Positions 8,014 to 15,831 are shown, numbered from the stretch's first letter. The stretch is DNA of 18,644 nt from UBA1664 sp964531715 (GCA_964531715.1 CAZHEE010000016.1:1-18644); one strand, 5' to 3'. Numbers and translations: made by a program. Notes: generated from the sequence alone by a model not told the origin.

Positions 8014-9813
8014 ATGCTGACAGACTATAACGGACAGAAGATTATCGACCATGAATATGATGTTGTGGTGGTCGGTGCAGGCGGTGCAGGGCTTCGCGCG
8101 ACATTCGGCATGGCAGAGGTCGGCCTGAAAACCGCTTGCCTGACCAAGGTTTTCCCAACGCGGTCTCATACAGTTGCGGCGCAAGGCGGTATCTCGGCGG
8201 CACTCGGCAATATGGGTGAGGATGACTGGCGTTATCATATGTATGATACAATCAAGGGTTCGGACTGGCTCGGTGATCAGGATGCGATTGAATATATGTG
8301 TAAGGAAGCAATTCCTGCGATTATTGAGCTTGAACATTATGGCGTACCCTTTTCAAGGACGGCAGATGGGAAGATTTATCAACGTCCGTTTGGCGGTATG
8401 ACAACCAATTACGGTGAGGGCACGGCACAACGCACATGCGCCGCCGCCGACCGTACAGGTCATGCCATTCTCCATACGCTTTATCAACAAGCTCTCAAAC
8501 ATCAGGCTGAATTCTTCATTGAATATTTCGCGCTTGATTTAATTATGGGTGATAATGGCGAATGCCTCGGCGTGATGGCGTGGAATTTGGAGGATGGAAC
8601 GATCCACCGTTTCCGTGGGCATCAAACCGTGCTAGCAACAGGTGGATATGGGCGGGCTTATTTCTCCTGCACCTCTGCCCATACATGTACGGGTGACGGG
8701 AATGCAATGGTATTGCGTGCAGGATTACCTTTACAGGATATGGAGTTCACCCAATTCCACCCGACAGGAATTTACGGCGCAGGATGTTTGATTACCGAAG
8801 GTGTGCGGGGTGAGGGCGGCTACCTCACCAACAGTGAAGGCGAACGCTTTATGGAGCGTTATGCCCCATCTGCCAAAGACTTGGCGTCTCGCGATGTTGT
8901 GTCCCGCTCAATAACGATGGAGATTAATGAAGGCCGCGGTGTCGGTGCGCAAAATGACCATATTTACCTTAATCTTCAACATCTTGGTGCGGATGTGATT
9001 AATGAACGCCTGCCGGGTATTGCAGAAACGGCACGGATTTTCGCAGGCGCAGATGTCACGAAAGAACCGATTCCTGTGCTTCCGACCGTTCATTATAATA
9101 TGGGTGGGATTCCGACTAATTATATGGGTGAGGTGATTAACCCGACTAAGCGTGATGCCGATGCGGTAGTGCCGGGCCTGATGGCGATTGGCGAGGCGGC
9201 GTGCGTGTCTGTCCATGGGGCTAATCGCCTTGGTTCAAACTCTCTCCTTGACCTTGTCGTGTTTGGGCGTGCGGCAGCAAAACGCGCGGCAGAAACGGTT
9301 AAGGCGGGCGAGAGCCATGCCCCACTCGGTGCGGATGATGGAACACGCGCGATAGAGCGTTTGGATAAAGTGCGCCGGAATGACCCGAAAATTGCAACGG
9401 CAGAGCTCCGCCTCGATATGCAAAAAACCATGCAGCAACATGCCGCCGTGTTCAGGACAGGCGACTCAATGGCTCAGGGTGAGGCTAAGATTGATAAGGC
9501 CTATGCCGCCAAGCATGATTTGGGTGTGAAGGACAAATCCATGATTTTCAACACAGATTTGGTTGAGACGTTAGAGCTTGATAATCTCCTCCCCCAAGCA
9601 GTCGTATCCATGCATAGCTGCCTTGACAGGACGGAAAGTCGTGGCGCCCACGCACGGGATGATTATCCTGATCGCGATGATAAGGACTGGCTCAAACACT
9701 CAACATGCACTATCACTGATAAGGGCGATGTGACGATGGGTGACCGCCCCGTCCACCTTTACACCATGACAAATGAGGTTCAGCCCGTCCCCCCTAAAAA
9801 ACGGGTTTATTAA
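8014..9813 (+). CDS. sdhA: Succinate dehydrogenase flavoprotein subunit
   Basis: A 599-aa catalytic subunit of complex II, oxidising succinate to fumarate in the TCA cycle on the cytoplasmic face of the inner membrane. The N-terminal FAD-binding motif is VVVVGAGGAGLRA. His52 in RSHTVAAQGG is the residue that covalently binds FAD in the family. Active-site residues match known positions: His249 (QFHPTG), Arg293 (SRDVVSR), His360 (HYNMGGIPT) and Arg405 (HGANRLGSNSLLDL). The ATG follows AAGGGA at normal spacing. Unusually, no sdhC/sdhD lies upstream and no sdhB downstream; cysQ and an oligopeptidase flank it on the opposite strand. The membrane anchors and iron-sulfur subunit must be encoded elsewhere. 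The sequence is intact and not degenerate. Confidence 0.97.
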   Translation: MLTDYNGQKIIDHEYDVVVVGAGGAGLRATFGMAEVGLKTACLTKVFPTRSHTVAAQGGISAALGNMGEDDWRYHMYDTIKGSDWLGDQDAIEYMCKEAIPAIIELEHYGVPFSRTADGKIYQRPFGGMTTNYGEGTAQRTCAAADRTGHAILHTLYQQALKHQAEFFIEYFALDLIMGDNGECLGVMAWNLEDGTIHRFRGHQTVLATGGYGRAYFSCTSAHTCTGDGNAMVLRAGLPLQDMEFTQFHPTGIYGAGCLITEGVRGEGGYLTNSEGERFMERYAPSAKDLASRDVVSRSITMEINEGRGVGAQNDHIYLNLQHLGADVINERLPGIAETARIFAGADVTKEPIPVLPTVHYNMGGIPTNYMGEVINPTKRDADAVVPGLMAIGEAACVSVHGANRLGSNSLLDLVVFGRAAAKRAAETVKAGESHAPLGADDGTRAIERLDKVRRNDPKIATAELRLDMQKTMQQHAAVFRTGDSMAQGEAKIDKAYAAKHDLGVKDKSMIFNTDLVETLELDNLLPQAVVSMHSCLDRTESRGAHARDDYPDRDDKDWLKHSTCTITDKGDVTMGDRPVHLYTMTNEVQPVPPKKRVY

Positions 9814-9866
9814 GCTCAAGACAAATTAAATCACAATCAAATTGCCAGGCTCAGAATTTATTGAAT

Positions 9867-11936
9867 CTAAGCGGCTTTATCATGTTCCTTCAACAGCCCG
9901 CTTCGCTTGAGTAGCGCATCAGGGTTGGCATCCCGCCCTCGGAAGTTGCGATAAAGTTCGGCAGGATGGTATAGCCCGCCTTTGGCTAATATCTCATTCC
10001 TGAATTTCTGACCCGTTGCCTCATCATAAAGACCGTTTTCCTTAAACATCTCAAACGCATCGGCATCGAGAATTTCCGCCCATAGGTAGGAGTAATAGCC
10101 CGCCGCATAACCGCCCGCAAAGATATGGGTGAAGGATGTTGAGGTGCACCCGCCCTCATAATCAATCAGGACATAAGGGTCAACCGCCGCACGTTCATAG
10201 GCAATAACATCCGCATTTTCTATCGCCGCTACATCATCTTGCGTATGCCATGCCAAATCGAGTTGGCACAGCGATAATTGCCTTAAGTAAAACCAGCCTT
10301 TCATGAAATTTTCGGATTTGCGGAGCTTATCAATCATCTCTGTAGGGATTGGCTCTCCCGTTTCATAATGCCGCGCGAACAAATTAAGTGTTTCAGGCTC
10401 GGTCAACCAATTTTCCATGATTTGCGATGGTAATTCGACAAAATCCCAATAAACACTCGTGCCACTAATCTGGCCTAAATCAATATCGGTCAGTAAGCTG
10501 TGAAGCGCATGCCCAAATTCATGAAACAAGGTTGAAACCTCATCAAAAGTGAGGAGCGATGGCTTGTCTTTTGTCGGTTTTGTAAAATTCATGACGATAG
10601 AAATAAGCGGAAGCTCAATCTCGCCCTGTGCATCTGTATCACGATCGCGGATAGAAGATTGCCATGCGCCTTGCCGTTTGCCCTCACGCGGGTGGAAATC
10701 GGCGTAGAGAAGGCCGCGCATCGTGCCGTCAAAATCACGCACTTCATAAGTGCTGACATCCTCGTGATAGGTCGGTATTTTTTCGATAGGTGTCACTTTA
10801 ACGCCGAATAATTTCTCCGCATGGGTGAAAACGCCATTAATGACTTGGTCGAGAGGAAAGTAGGGGCGTAAGGCCTCCTCATCAAAATCGAAATGAGCCT
10901 TCTTCATTTTTTCCGACCAATAGGCAATATCCCAAGGCTTGAGCTTACCTTTAAAGCCATTGCCTTTGGCAAAGTCCTGCAGTTTTTGAAGATCGTCTTC
11001 AGCTGCAGGGCGCACGCCTTTTTCAAGCCTGTCAATGAACGCATGAACATTGCCGATATTTTGAGCCATACGGCGGTCAAGAGCGTATTCGGCATATGTT
11101 TTGGAGCCGAGTAGATTGGCACGTTCAAGGCGGATTTGTGCGACTTTTTTTGCAATCTCGCGATTATCAAATGGCTCACCCAAGCCACGCGCGGAGAAAG
11201 CCCGCCATAGTTTCTCACGCAGCTCGCGATTATCGGCATAGGTCATAAAAGGGATATAGCTGGGGTAATCGAGCGTGAAGCACCATCCGCTATTATTGCC
11301 TTTGGCCTCGGCGGCTTCTTTCGCGGCGGTGAGTGCGGTTTCGGGAAGGCCGCTCAACGCATTTTTATCCTCAATTACCATTTCAAAAGCATTGGCGGAC
11401 TGGCGGGCATTATCGGCAAATTTCGGACTAAGCCTTGAGAGTTCGGCATCAAGCGCGCGCAACGTTTCCTTATCAGTATCGGATAGCAGCGCACCGTTAC
11501 GGACAAAACCTTCATACGTATCTTTTAATACAGCTATTTCGGCATCAGACAGGGCGAGCGTATCGCGGCGATCCCATAAATCTTTGACACGGGAAAATAT
11601 GACGGGGTCGAGGTCAATATCATTTGAAAACTCTGCCGTAAGCGGCCCGATTTCTTGCGCCATTGCTTGGATAGTGTCTGTACTCTCCGCACCGAACAAC
11701 GTGTAGAAGACTGACAAAACCTGTCCCAGCTCGGTACTGATATGATGGAGCGCGGTGATGGTGTTTGCAAAATCAGGTGCCTCAGGCGTCGATTTCACCA
11801 TTTCAAACCGTTGCCGTGCAAGGGCGATGGCCTCCTTCACATGGGCGACAAAGCGGCTCTCATCCACTTTCGGGAAATTCGGCGCGTTGAGAGGAAGGGC
11901 AGGGTCGGCGTAAACGCTGAATTCAATTTGTGACAT
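9867..11936 (-). CDS. M3-family zinc oligopeptidase (oligopeptidase A / Dcp type)
   Basis: A 689-aa cytoplasmic metallopeptidase of the thimet-oligopeptidase family, which cleaves short peptides left by protein turnover. The zinc-binding HEFGH gives His472, catalytic Glu473 and His476, and the third ligand is Glu501 in DFVELPSQIMENW. The fit to M3A is end to end, with the long helical N-terminal half expected. Both prlC (oligopeptidase A) and dcp (peptidyl-dipeptidase) are close relatives, so I leave the symbol blank. The start ATG has no Shine-Dalgarno and sits five bases from the T-run of a hairpin (see the terminator entry), so it may be leaderless or read with the upstream unit. It converges with sdhA; the 53-bp gap shows no clear terminator. 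Confidence 0.9.
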   Translation of the reverse strand: MSQIEFSVYADPALPLNAPNFPKVDESRFVAHVKEAIALARQRFEMVKSTPEAPDFANTITALHHISTELGQVLSVFYTLFGAESTDTIQAMAQEIGPLTAEFSNDIDLDPVIFSRVKDLWDRRDTLALSDAEIAVLKDTYEGFVRNGALLSDTDKETLRALDAELSRLSPKFADNARQSANAFEMVIEDKNALSGLPETALTAAKEAAEAKGNNSGWCFTLDYPSYIPFMTYADNRELREKLWRAFSARGLGEPFDNREIAKKVAQIRLERANLLGSKTYAEYALDRRMAQNIGNVHAFIDRLEKGVRPAAEDDLQKLQDFAKGNGFKGKLKPWDIAYWSEKMKKAHFDFDEEALRPYFPLDQVINGVFTHAEKLFGVKVTPIEKIPTYHEDVSTYEVRDFDGTMRGLLYADFHPREGKRQGAWQSSIRDRDTDAQGEIELPLISIVMNFTKPTKDKPSLLTFDEVSTLFHEFGHALHSLLTDIDLGQISGTSVYWDFVELPSQIMENWLTEPETLNLFARHYETGEPIPTEMIDKLRKSENFMKGWFYLRQLSLCQLDLAWHTQDDVAAIENADVIAYERAAVDPYVLIDYEGGCTSTSFTHIFAGGYAAGYYSYLWAEILDADAFEMFKENGLYDEATGQKFRNEILAKGGLYHPAELYRNFRGRDANPDALLKRSGLLKEHDKAA

Positions 11937-11940
11937 ATAT

Positions 11941-11984
11941 AAAAAACCTATCTTTTGGTGACTCTATGCACTCAAGAAGATAGG
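11941..11984 (-). terminator. Intrinsic terminator after the regulator-methyltransferase unit
   Basis: On the minus strand, CCTATCTT (complement of 11977-11984) pairs with AAGATAGG (complement of 11947-11954) in an 8-bp stem, followed by TTTTTT (11946-11941). It lies 28 bp after the methyltransferase stop. The T-run ends only four bases before the oligopeptidase ATG, so the hairpin may also affect expression of that gene. A weak promoter (TTGAGT, 17 bp, GATAGG) overlaps it. Confidence 0.6.
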
Positions 11985-12012
11985 GGATTTGTAAAGAAAT
12001 GGAAGGAAAGAT

Positions 12013-13164
12013 TTATGCGGCTAAACGTGGTGGTTCTAAACGAAAAATACTACCTGAATTCTGCCCTTCAGCATGGGATATTACCTCAGGAGAATAATTT
12101 CTGCCATGGTTAGAAGTTAAAGCAACTTTACTTAGCCAATCAACCGAAGCATAGATAGTGTTGAAAAAGCAAAAAAAGTCATTAGGCATAAATACCTTGC
12201 TCCACATTTGCCCATTTTGTCTTGGAATATGGAGTGTAAATTCATCTGATACTTCAAGCCCGTTACGACAATTTTCAGCTCTGTCTTCATAAGTAGAAAT
12301 ATGCCTAAAAAAATCACTTAAAGTATGTAAGTCAAAATCCTCAAAATTTGGATTATGCTCACTTATCTCTGCCTTTTTTAACATGTTCGACAAACAATTC
12401 GTAAGCCAATGCCTTACAGTTGCGTATGGTTTTTCTTTATCAATATAAGCATATTCAGCTTTTACGGCTTGTTTCTCTTTTGGAGTTTTTGGCGGTAATT
12501 TGTGAGTCATAAAAAAAGCATTTTTTGCCCTTTCACCATGATCCAAAATTCTTGCAACCTGTTGAAAAACTTCTCTCAACTTTGCATCCGGCTTTGCATC
12601 AGTGGCTGGCCCAGGTGAATTCATGGGCATTCCACCTGTGGTTATGACGGTGGTAATACCTGATTGACACTTCTTTATTTCATCTTCAGTTAATTCAAAT
12701 AGATCTTTATCTATACGTATAATTTCGAAATCAAGATCATGTTTAGCTTTAAATTGTTCTAATTGTTGAATTGCGAAGTCATTCCCTGAGGATGAAATGT
12801 CGATTAGAACAACTTTTTTTAAATTCTTAAAATGCTCTAATAATTTTTCCTCTTTTAATGAAAAAGCACTTCCTGCCCCTATTAAAACAGCGGTTTCAGT
12901 ATCAGATAAATCATTTGCTATATTTTCTCCATGCTTAGTAAAAAGTTTTTGTTCACCATGGTAATATGAGCACTTCGGATTGCTTTCCTGCCAATTAGAA
13001 AATACTCTAAACCCACCATTTAAATAAGCATTTGAGCCTATGGACGCGATTTTTATACCATCAAAAAAAGCAATCAGCTCTTCTCTAATTTTCCATACGG
13101 CCTCATCTACAGGTTGAAGTGTAGATTGATGGTTTGTATTTGTTGGTCTTGGCTGCGCGTTCAT
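12013..13164 (-). CDS. EgtD-like SAM-dependent methyltransferase, orphan
   Basis: A 383-aa protein that I place tentatively in the histidine-specific (EgtD-like) SAM methyltransferase family. The layout fits: a YYHGEQKLFTKHGENIAND region (67-85) before the SAM motif LIGAGSAF (94-101), an acidic motif II in VVLIDIS (Asp122), GGMPMN (177-182) where EgtD has its GxxxGN loop, and NAFFMTHKL (215-223). The C-terminal block has LHIP (311-314) and WSKVF (321-325), where EgtD has its substrate glutamate and serine. Here methionine or tryptophan replaces the glutamate, so histidine may not be the substrate. No egtB or other ergothioneine gene is near. Base composition is about 30% GC, far below its neighbours, suggesting transfer. 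It starts at an ATG overlapping the regulator stop by one base (TAATG), implying coupled translation. The reaction is unknown. Confidence 0.55.
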   Translation of the reverse strand: MNAQPRPTNTNHQSTLQPVDEAVWKIREELIAFFDGIKIASIGSNAYLNGGFRVFSNWQESNPKCSYYHGEQKLFTKHGENIANDLSDTETAVLIGAGSAFSLKEEKLLEHFKNLKKVVLIDISSSGNDFAIQQLEQFKAKHDLDFEIIRIDKDLFELTEDEIKKCQSGITTVITTGGMPMNSPGPATDAKPDAKLREVFQQVARILDHGERAKNAFFMTHKLPPKTPKEKQAVKAEYAYIDKEKPYATVRHWLTNCLSNMLKKAEISEHNPNFEDFDLHTLSDFFRHISTYEDRAENCRNGLEVSDEFTLHIPRQNGQMWSKVFMPNDFFCFFNTIYASVDWLSKVALTSNHGRNYSPEVISHAEGQNSGSIFRLEPPRLAA

Positions 13165-13820
13165 TAAACAGCTTTCTTACTATCACGTGTTTTGCTCATA
13201 TTCCAAATAGCTTCAAATTGCAAAGTATACGCGTGAGCAATAGCAGAATTTTTAATAACATAAATATGTGGCTCAGGTGTAAACTTGATTATAGCAAATC
13301 TGTCACCATATATATAAAAAGGAACAGACGAAAACATATTAGAAGGCATTCCTCTATATAGTGCGTACTCTTCAGAGGCTAATGTATATGTGTCAGATTC
13401 ATTTATTAAAATACGATATTGAGCTTTTAAAATTTTCATACGCTCAATATGCTTTTGAATTTGAGAATCAGATAACCACTTAACAAATTCTTTTTCATCC
13501 GCATTACAAACTAATATATCAGTCTTATTATTTTGTAACGTCGCATATATATCCTCGTAAAAATCCCAAAAATGCTCACGGCCTTCATAGGTGCGTATAT
13601 AATCGGTGCGTTTACGCATACCCTCCGTGCCGATAAATTCGATACCGGCGTTTTCAAAGGCTTGACGGATGATTTTAAGGGTATTTTCACGCGCTTGCGT
13701 ATTGCTCGCCTCAATATTTCCGATTGAAGTCGTAGAAATCCCTGTCCGTTTTGACAGCTCGGACTGGCTCCAATTTAATAGCCCGCGTGCGCCCCTCATT
13801 TGTGCCGTTGTTATAGTCAC
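13164..13820 (-). CDS. XRE-family regulator with TrmB-like C-terminal sensor domain
   Basis: A 218-aa protein starting at GTG. An XRE helix-turn-helix (residues 7-61; ARGLLNWSQSELSKRTGIS, then EFIGTEGMRKR) is of a type common in Alphaproteobacteria. Residues about 72-218 form a separate domain ending SVPFYIYGDRFAIIKF and AYTLQFEAIWNMSK, which resembles the phospholipase-D-like sensor region of TrmB-type regulators. That similarity is by eye. It is translationally coupled to the downstream methyltransferase and probably controls it and itself; an operator-like palindrome lies 55 bp upstream. By my count the first ~85 codons are about 48% GC and the rest about 30%, so the two halves appear to have different origins. 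An ATG at codon 8 is an alternative start, but the family normally starts MITxAQxRxARGLL, favouring the GTG. It is not obviously a toxin-antitoxin component. Confidence 0.7.
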   Translation of the reverse strand: MTITTAQMRGARGLLNWSQSELSKRTGISTTSIGNIEASNTQARENTLKIIRQAFENAGIEFIGTEGMRKRTDYIRTYEGREHFWDFYEDIYATLQNNKTDILVCNADEKEFVKWLSDSQIQKHIERMKILKAQYRILINESDTYTLASEEYALYRGMPSNMFSSVPFYIYGDRFAIIKFTPEPHIYVIKNSAIAHAYTLQFEAIWNMSKTRDSKKAV

Positions 13821-13874
13821 TTTATATTCGTCTTTCGTATCTGTTTTATTATTTTTTATAATTTTGAGATAACT

Positions 13875-13893
13875 TATGTAATCTTATTGCATA
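13875..13893. promoter_or_regulatory. Operator-like 19-bp palindrome upstream of the XRE regulator
   Basis: TATGTAAT-CTT-ATTGCATA has 7 of 8 matching positions between arms and lies 55 bp before the regulator GTG, where its own promoter is expected. Binding by the adjacent XRE protein is inferred from position and symmetry. Confidence 0.4.
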
Positions 13894-13944
13894 GAACTTC
13901 ACAAAAAATCAATAGAAAAATGTGATTTTAATGTTTTTTTAATA

Positions 13945-13973
13945 TTGACATGGTGTCTAGCCTTGTTTATCAC
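13945..13973 (+). promoter_or_regulatory. Strong sigma-70 promoter for candidate ncRNA or mnmC leader
   Basis: A perfect TTGACA (13945-13950) is followed after exactly 17 bp by TATCAC (13968-13973, 4 of 6 matches). The start would fall near 13980, about 125 nt before an intrinsic terminator and 150 nt before mnmC. Confidence 0.5.
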
Positions 13974-13979
13974 TTCTTA

Positions 13980-14106
13980 CAACATTGGGTTTATATATAA
14001 CTTAAAGTTATTAAAATCCAAAATAGTAATATCAATCCCTTTTAAATTGATATTCTCCTTCCCCTTATAGCCCCTGTTTGGATATAGTCCATCAGGGGTT
14101 ATTTTT
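13980..14106 (+). ncRNA. Candidate small RNA with exposed anti-Shine-Dalgarno tract
   Basis: About 127 nt lie between a near-consensus promoter and an intrinsic terminator, with no coding frame. A perfect 9-bp hairpin (AATATCAAT at 14028-14036 with ATTGATATT at 14046-14054) is followed by single-stranded TCTCCTTCCCC, then the terminator hairpin. The TCTCCTT (14054-14060) is complementary to AAGGAGA, a full Shine-Dalgarno. Hairpin, CU-rich anti-SD and terminator is the layout of several known alphaproteobacterial trans-acting RNAs. No family identity is claimed; it could instead be an attenuating leader for mnmC. The start is inferred from the promoter, so it is good to a few bases only. Confidence 0.35.
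14071..14106 (+). terminator. Intrinsic terminator upstream of mnmC
   Basis: CCCCTG (14071-14076) pairs with CAGGGG (14093-14098), with an inner TGGA/TCCA stem and a TATAG loop, followed by TTATTTTT. It ends 24 bp before the mnmC start, so it ends a separate short transcript or attenuates mnmC. Confidence 0.6.
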
Positions 14107-14130
14107 AAAGACAGACCCTAAGTTAATATA

Positions 14131-15831
14131 ATGGTTTTGCGTTCCGAGCAATTTGATGATGTGTATTTTTCCGCGCAAGACGGTCTCGCCGAAACACGCC
14201 ATGTTTTTTTGGGAGGCAATGACATCACCACTCTTTTTAAACAAGGCGGCGAGTATATTATCGCCGAGACAGGCTTTGGCACAGGTCTGAATTTTCTGGC
14301 GACTTGGACAGAATTTGAGGCTCATGCCCATGAGAATGCGCGGCTGCATTTTATTTCGGTAGAGAAATACCCGTTATCAAAACAAGAGATTGCAACGGCT
14401 CTTGAGCCTTGGCAGGCAGAATTAAGTCATTATGTTGAGCGGTATCTTAAGCTTTACCCTATAAGAGTGCCAGGGCCGCATTGCATTCATGTGTCACCGC
14501 GTGTGACGCTGACAATTTGGCTTGGCGATATAGCTGATATCTTACCGGAATGGCGGGATTTTCAGGTTGATGCTTGGTATCTGGATGGTTTTACCCCTGC
14601 GAAAAACCCCGAGATGTGGACGGCTGAGCTTTATGAAACTATGGCACGGCTGTCCCATCAGCAAACGCGATTTGCAACCTTCACCGCCGCGGGACATGTG
14701 AAAAGAGGGCTTGAGGCGGCAGGCTTTACAGTTGAGAAATCTCAAGGCTATGGGCGAAAACGCGATATGCTCCGCGGGATTTATACTAAAGGTGAAAAAA
14801 AGTCTGCTCGCAAACCAAAGGCAATCGCGATTATCGGCGGTGGATTGGCAGGATGTGCGATGGCTTATACTGCAATGCAAGCTGGCCTAAAAGCCATAAT
14901 CTATGAGGCAGGGGATACGTTGGCAAGTGGTGCATCAGGCGGACGGCTCGGCATGGTGAACCCGAAACTGACCGCCCAACCCACAGCGCAATCAGATTAT
15001 TATACCGCCGCCTATGCCAATGCTTTACGTGTTTTGTCTCAATTTAACGATATTGATTTTATACAAGAGGGGAGCAGGCATCTCTGCCTTGATAGTGATA
15101 AGGCACGGCGGTTTGAGGGGTATATTTCCAATCTTGGCTGGCATGCCGACCATATTCACCGCGATGGCGAAGATTTGATTTATCCTGATGCGCCGAGCGT
15201 TTCCCCTTACAAACTGTGCCATGCTTTGGCGCAAGGGAGAGAGATTCGGCTGAATAATCCTGTCATTGATATCTCAAAAGTGAATGAAGATATTGTTATT
15301 CTTGCAAACGGTTATGCTTATAATGATGTGATGGATGAGAAGATCCCGATACACAGTGTTCGCGGGCAGGTGAGCCATATTAAACCACAAGCAAACATAA
15401 CGCAGAATATCTGCTTTGGCGGCTATATCACACCGCAAGTGTCGGATGGTTTTCATGTGCTGGGCGCGAGCTTTCAACCATGGGAGACAGATATTTCGGT
15501 GACAACGCAAGATCATCAAGATAATTTAAAGCGATATAATCAAGCAACGAATGGGGATTTAAGCGAGGATGAGATTGTTGGCGGTTGGGCGGCGCTTCGC
15601 ACCTCATCGAAAGACCGTTTTCCGATTGTCGGGCATGTGAAGGACAATATTTATGTTTCAACTGCGCATGGCTCTCATGGGATAATCTCAAGCATTATGG
15701 CGGCGCAAATTATTATGGCGCAATTGACAGGGCAGCCTGTGCCTGCGTCGCGCGAGGTTATAGGCGCGCTCTCCCCGCACAGATTTGCCCTAAGGCAAGC
15801 GCGAAAGGATCAAGCTCATGCAACAGGGTGA
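14131..15831 (+). CDS. mnmC: Bifunctional tRNA 5-methylaminomethyl-2-thiouridine biosynthesis protein
   Basis: A 566-aa fusion enzyme that finishes the mnm5s2U modification at wobble position 34 of certain tRNAs. The C-terminal FAD oxidase removes the carboxymethyl group and the N-terminal domain methylates the product with SAM. The methyltransferase half has AETGFGTGLNF (45-55) and DAWYLDGFTPAKNPEMW (147-163). The FAD half has IIGGGLAG (234-241), ASGGRLGMVNPK (268-279) and a C-terminal GGWAALRTSSKDRFPIVG. At 566 aa it is shorter than the E. coli enzyme and starts about 20 residues late, directly before the conserved FDDVYFS. An in-frame TAA at 14119 rules out a longer start. A TATAAT (14127-14132) overlaps the ATG, and no Shine-Dalgarno is visible. 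Its end overlaps rluD by 14 bp, forming an RNA-modification operon. Confidence 0.93.
   Translation: MVLRSEQFDDVYFSAQDGLAETRHVFLGGNDITTLFKQGGEYIIAETGFGTGLNFLATWTEFEAHAHENARLHFISVEKYPLSKQEIATALEPWQAELSHYVERYLKLYPIRVPGPHCIHVSPRVTLTIWLGDIADILPEWRDFQVDAWYLDGFTPAKNPEMWTAELYETMARLSHQQTRFATFTAAGHVKRGLEAAGFTVEKSQGYGRKRDMLRGIYTKGEKKSARKPKAIAIIGGGLAGCAMAYTAMQAGLKAIIYEAGDTLASGASGGRLGMVNPKLTAQPTAQSDYYTAAYANALRVLSQFNDIDFIQEGSRHLCLDSDKARRFEGYISNLGWHADHIHRDGEDLIYPDAPSVSPYKLCHALAQGREIRLNNPVIDISKVNEDIVILANGYAYNDVMDEKIPIHSVRGQVSHIKPQANITQNICFGGYITPQVSDGFHVLGASFQPWETDISVTTQDHQDNLKRYNQATNGDLSEDEIVGGWAALRTSSKDRFPIVGHVKDNIYVSTAHGSHGIISSIMAAQIIMAQLTGQPVPASREVIGALSPHRFALRQARKDQAHATG

Larger units (their letters stand above)
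13821..14130. other. Intergenic region with operator, promoter and structured RNA signals
   Basis: This 310-bp AT-rich gap separates the divergent regulator gene and mnmC. It holds the palindrome at 13875-13893, the promoter at 13945-13973, a 7-bp-arm palindrome at 13997-14011 (ATAACTT/AAGTTAT), and the candidate RNA with terminator up to 14106. No protein-coding frame is convincing. Confidence 0.6.

Noticed and set aside
9814..9866. Terminator between convergent sdhA and oligopeptidase
   Set aside because: No stem of useful length followed by a T-run could be found in either direction.
11275..11706. 143-codon open frame antisense to the oligopeptidase
   Set aside because: It is a serine/alanine-rich antisense shadow of a well-conserved M3 peptidase.
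12013..13820. Toxin-antitoxin or restriction-modification reading of the regulator/methyltransferase pair
   Set aside because: The regulator is 218 aa with a sensor domain, the methyltransferase lacks DNA-methylase motifs such as DPPY or PCQ, and no nuclease is present.
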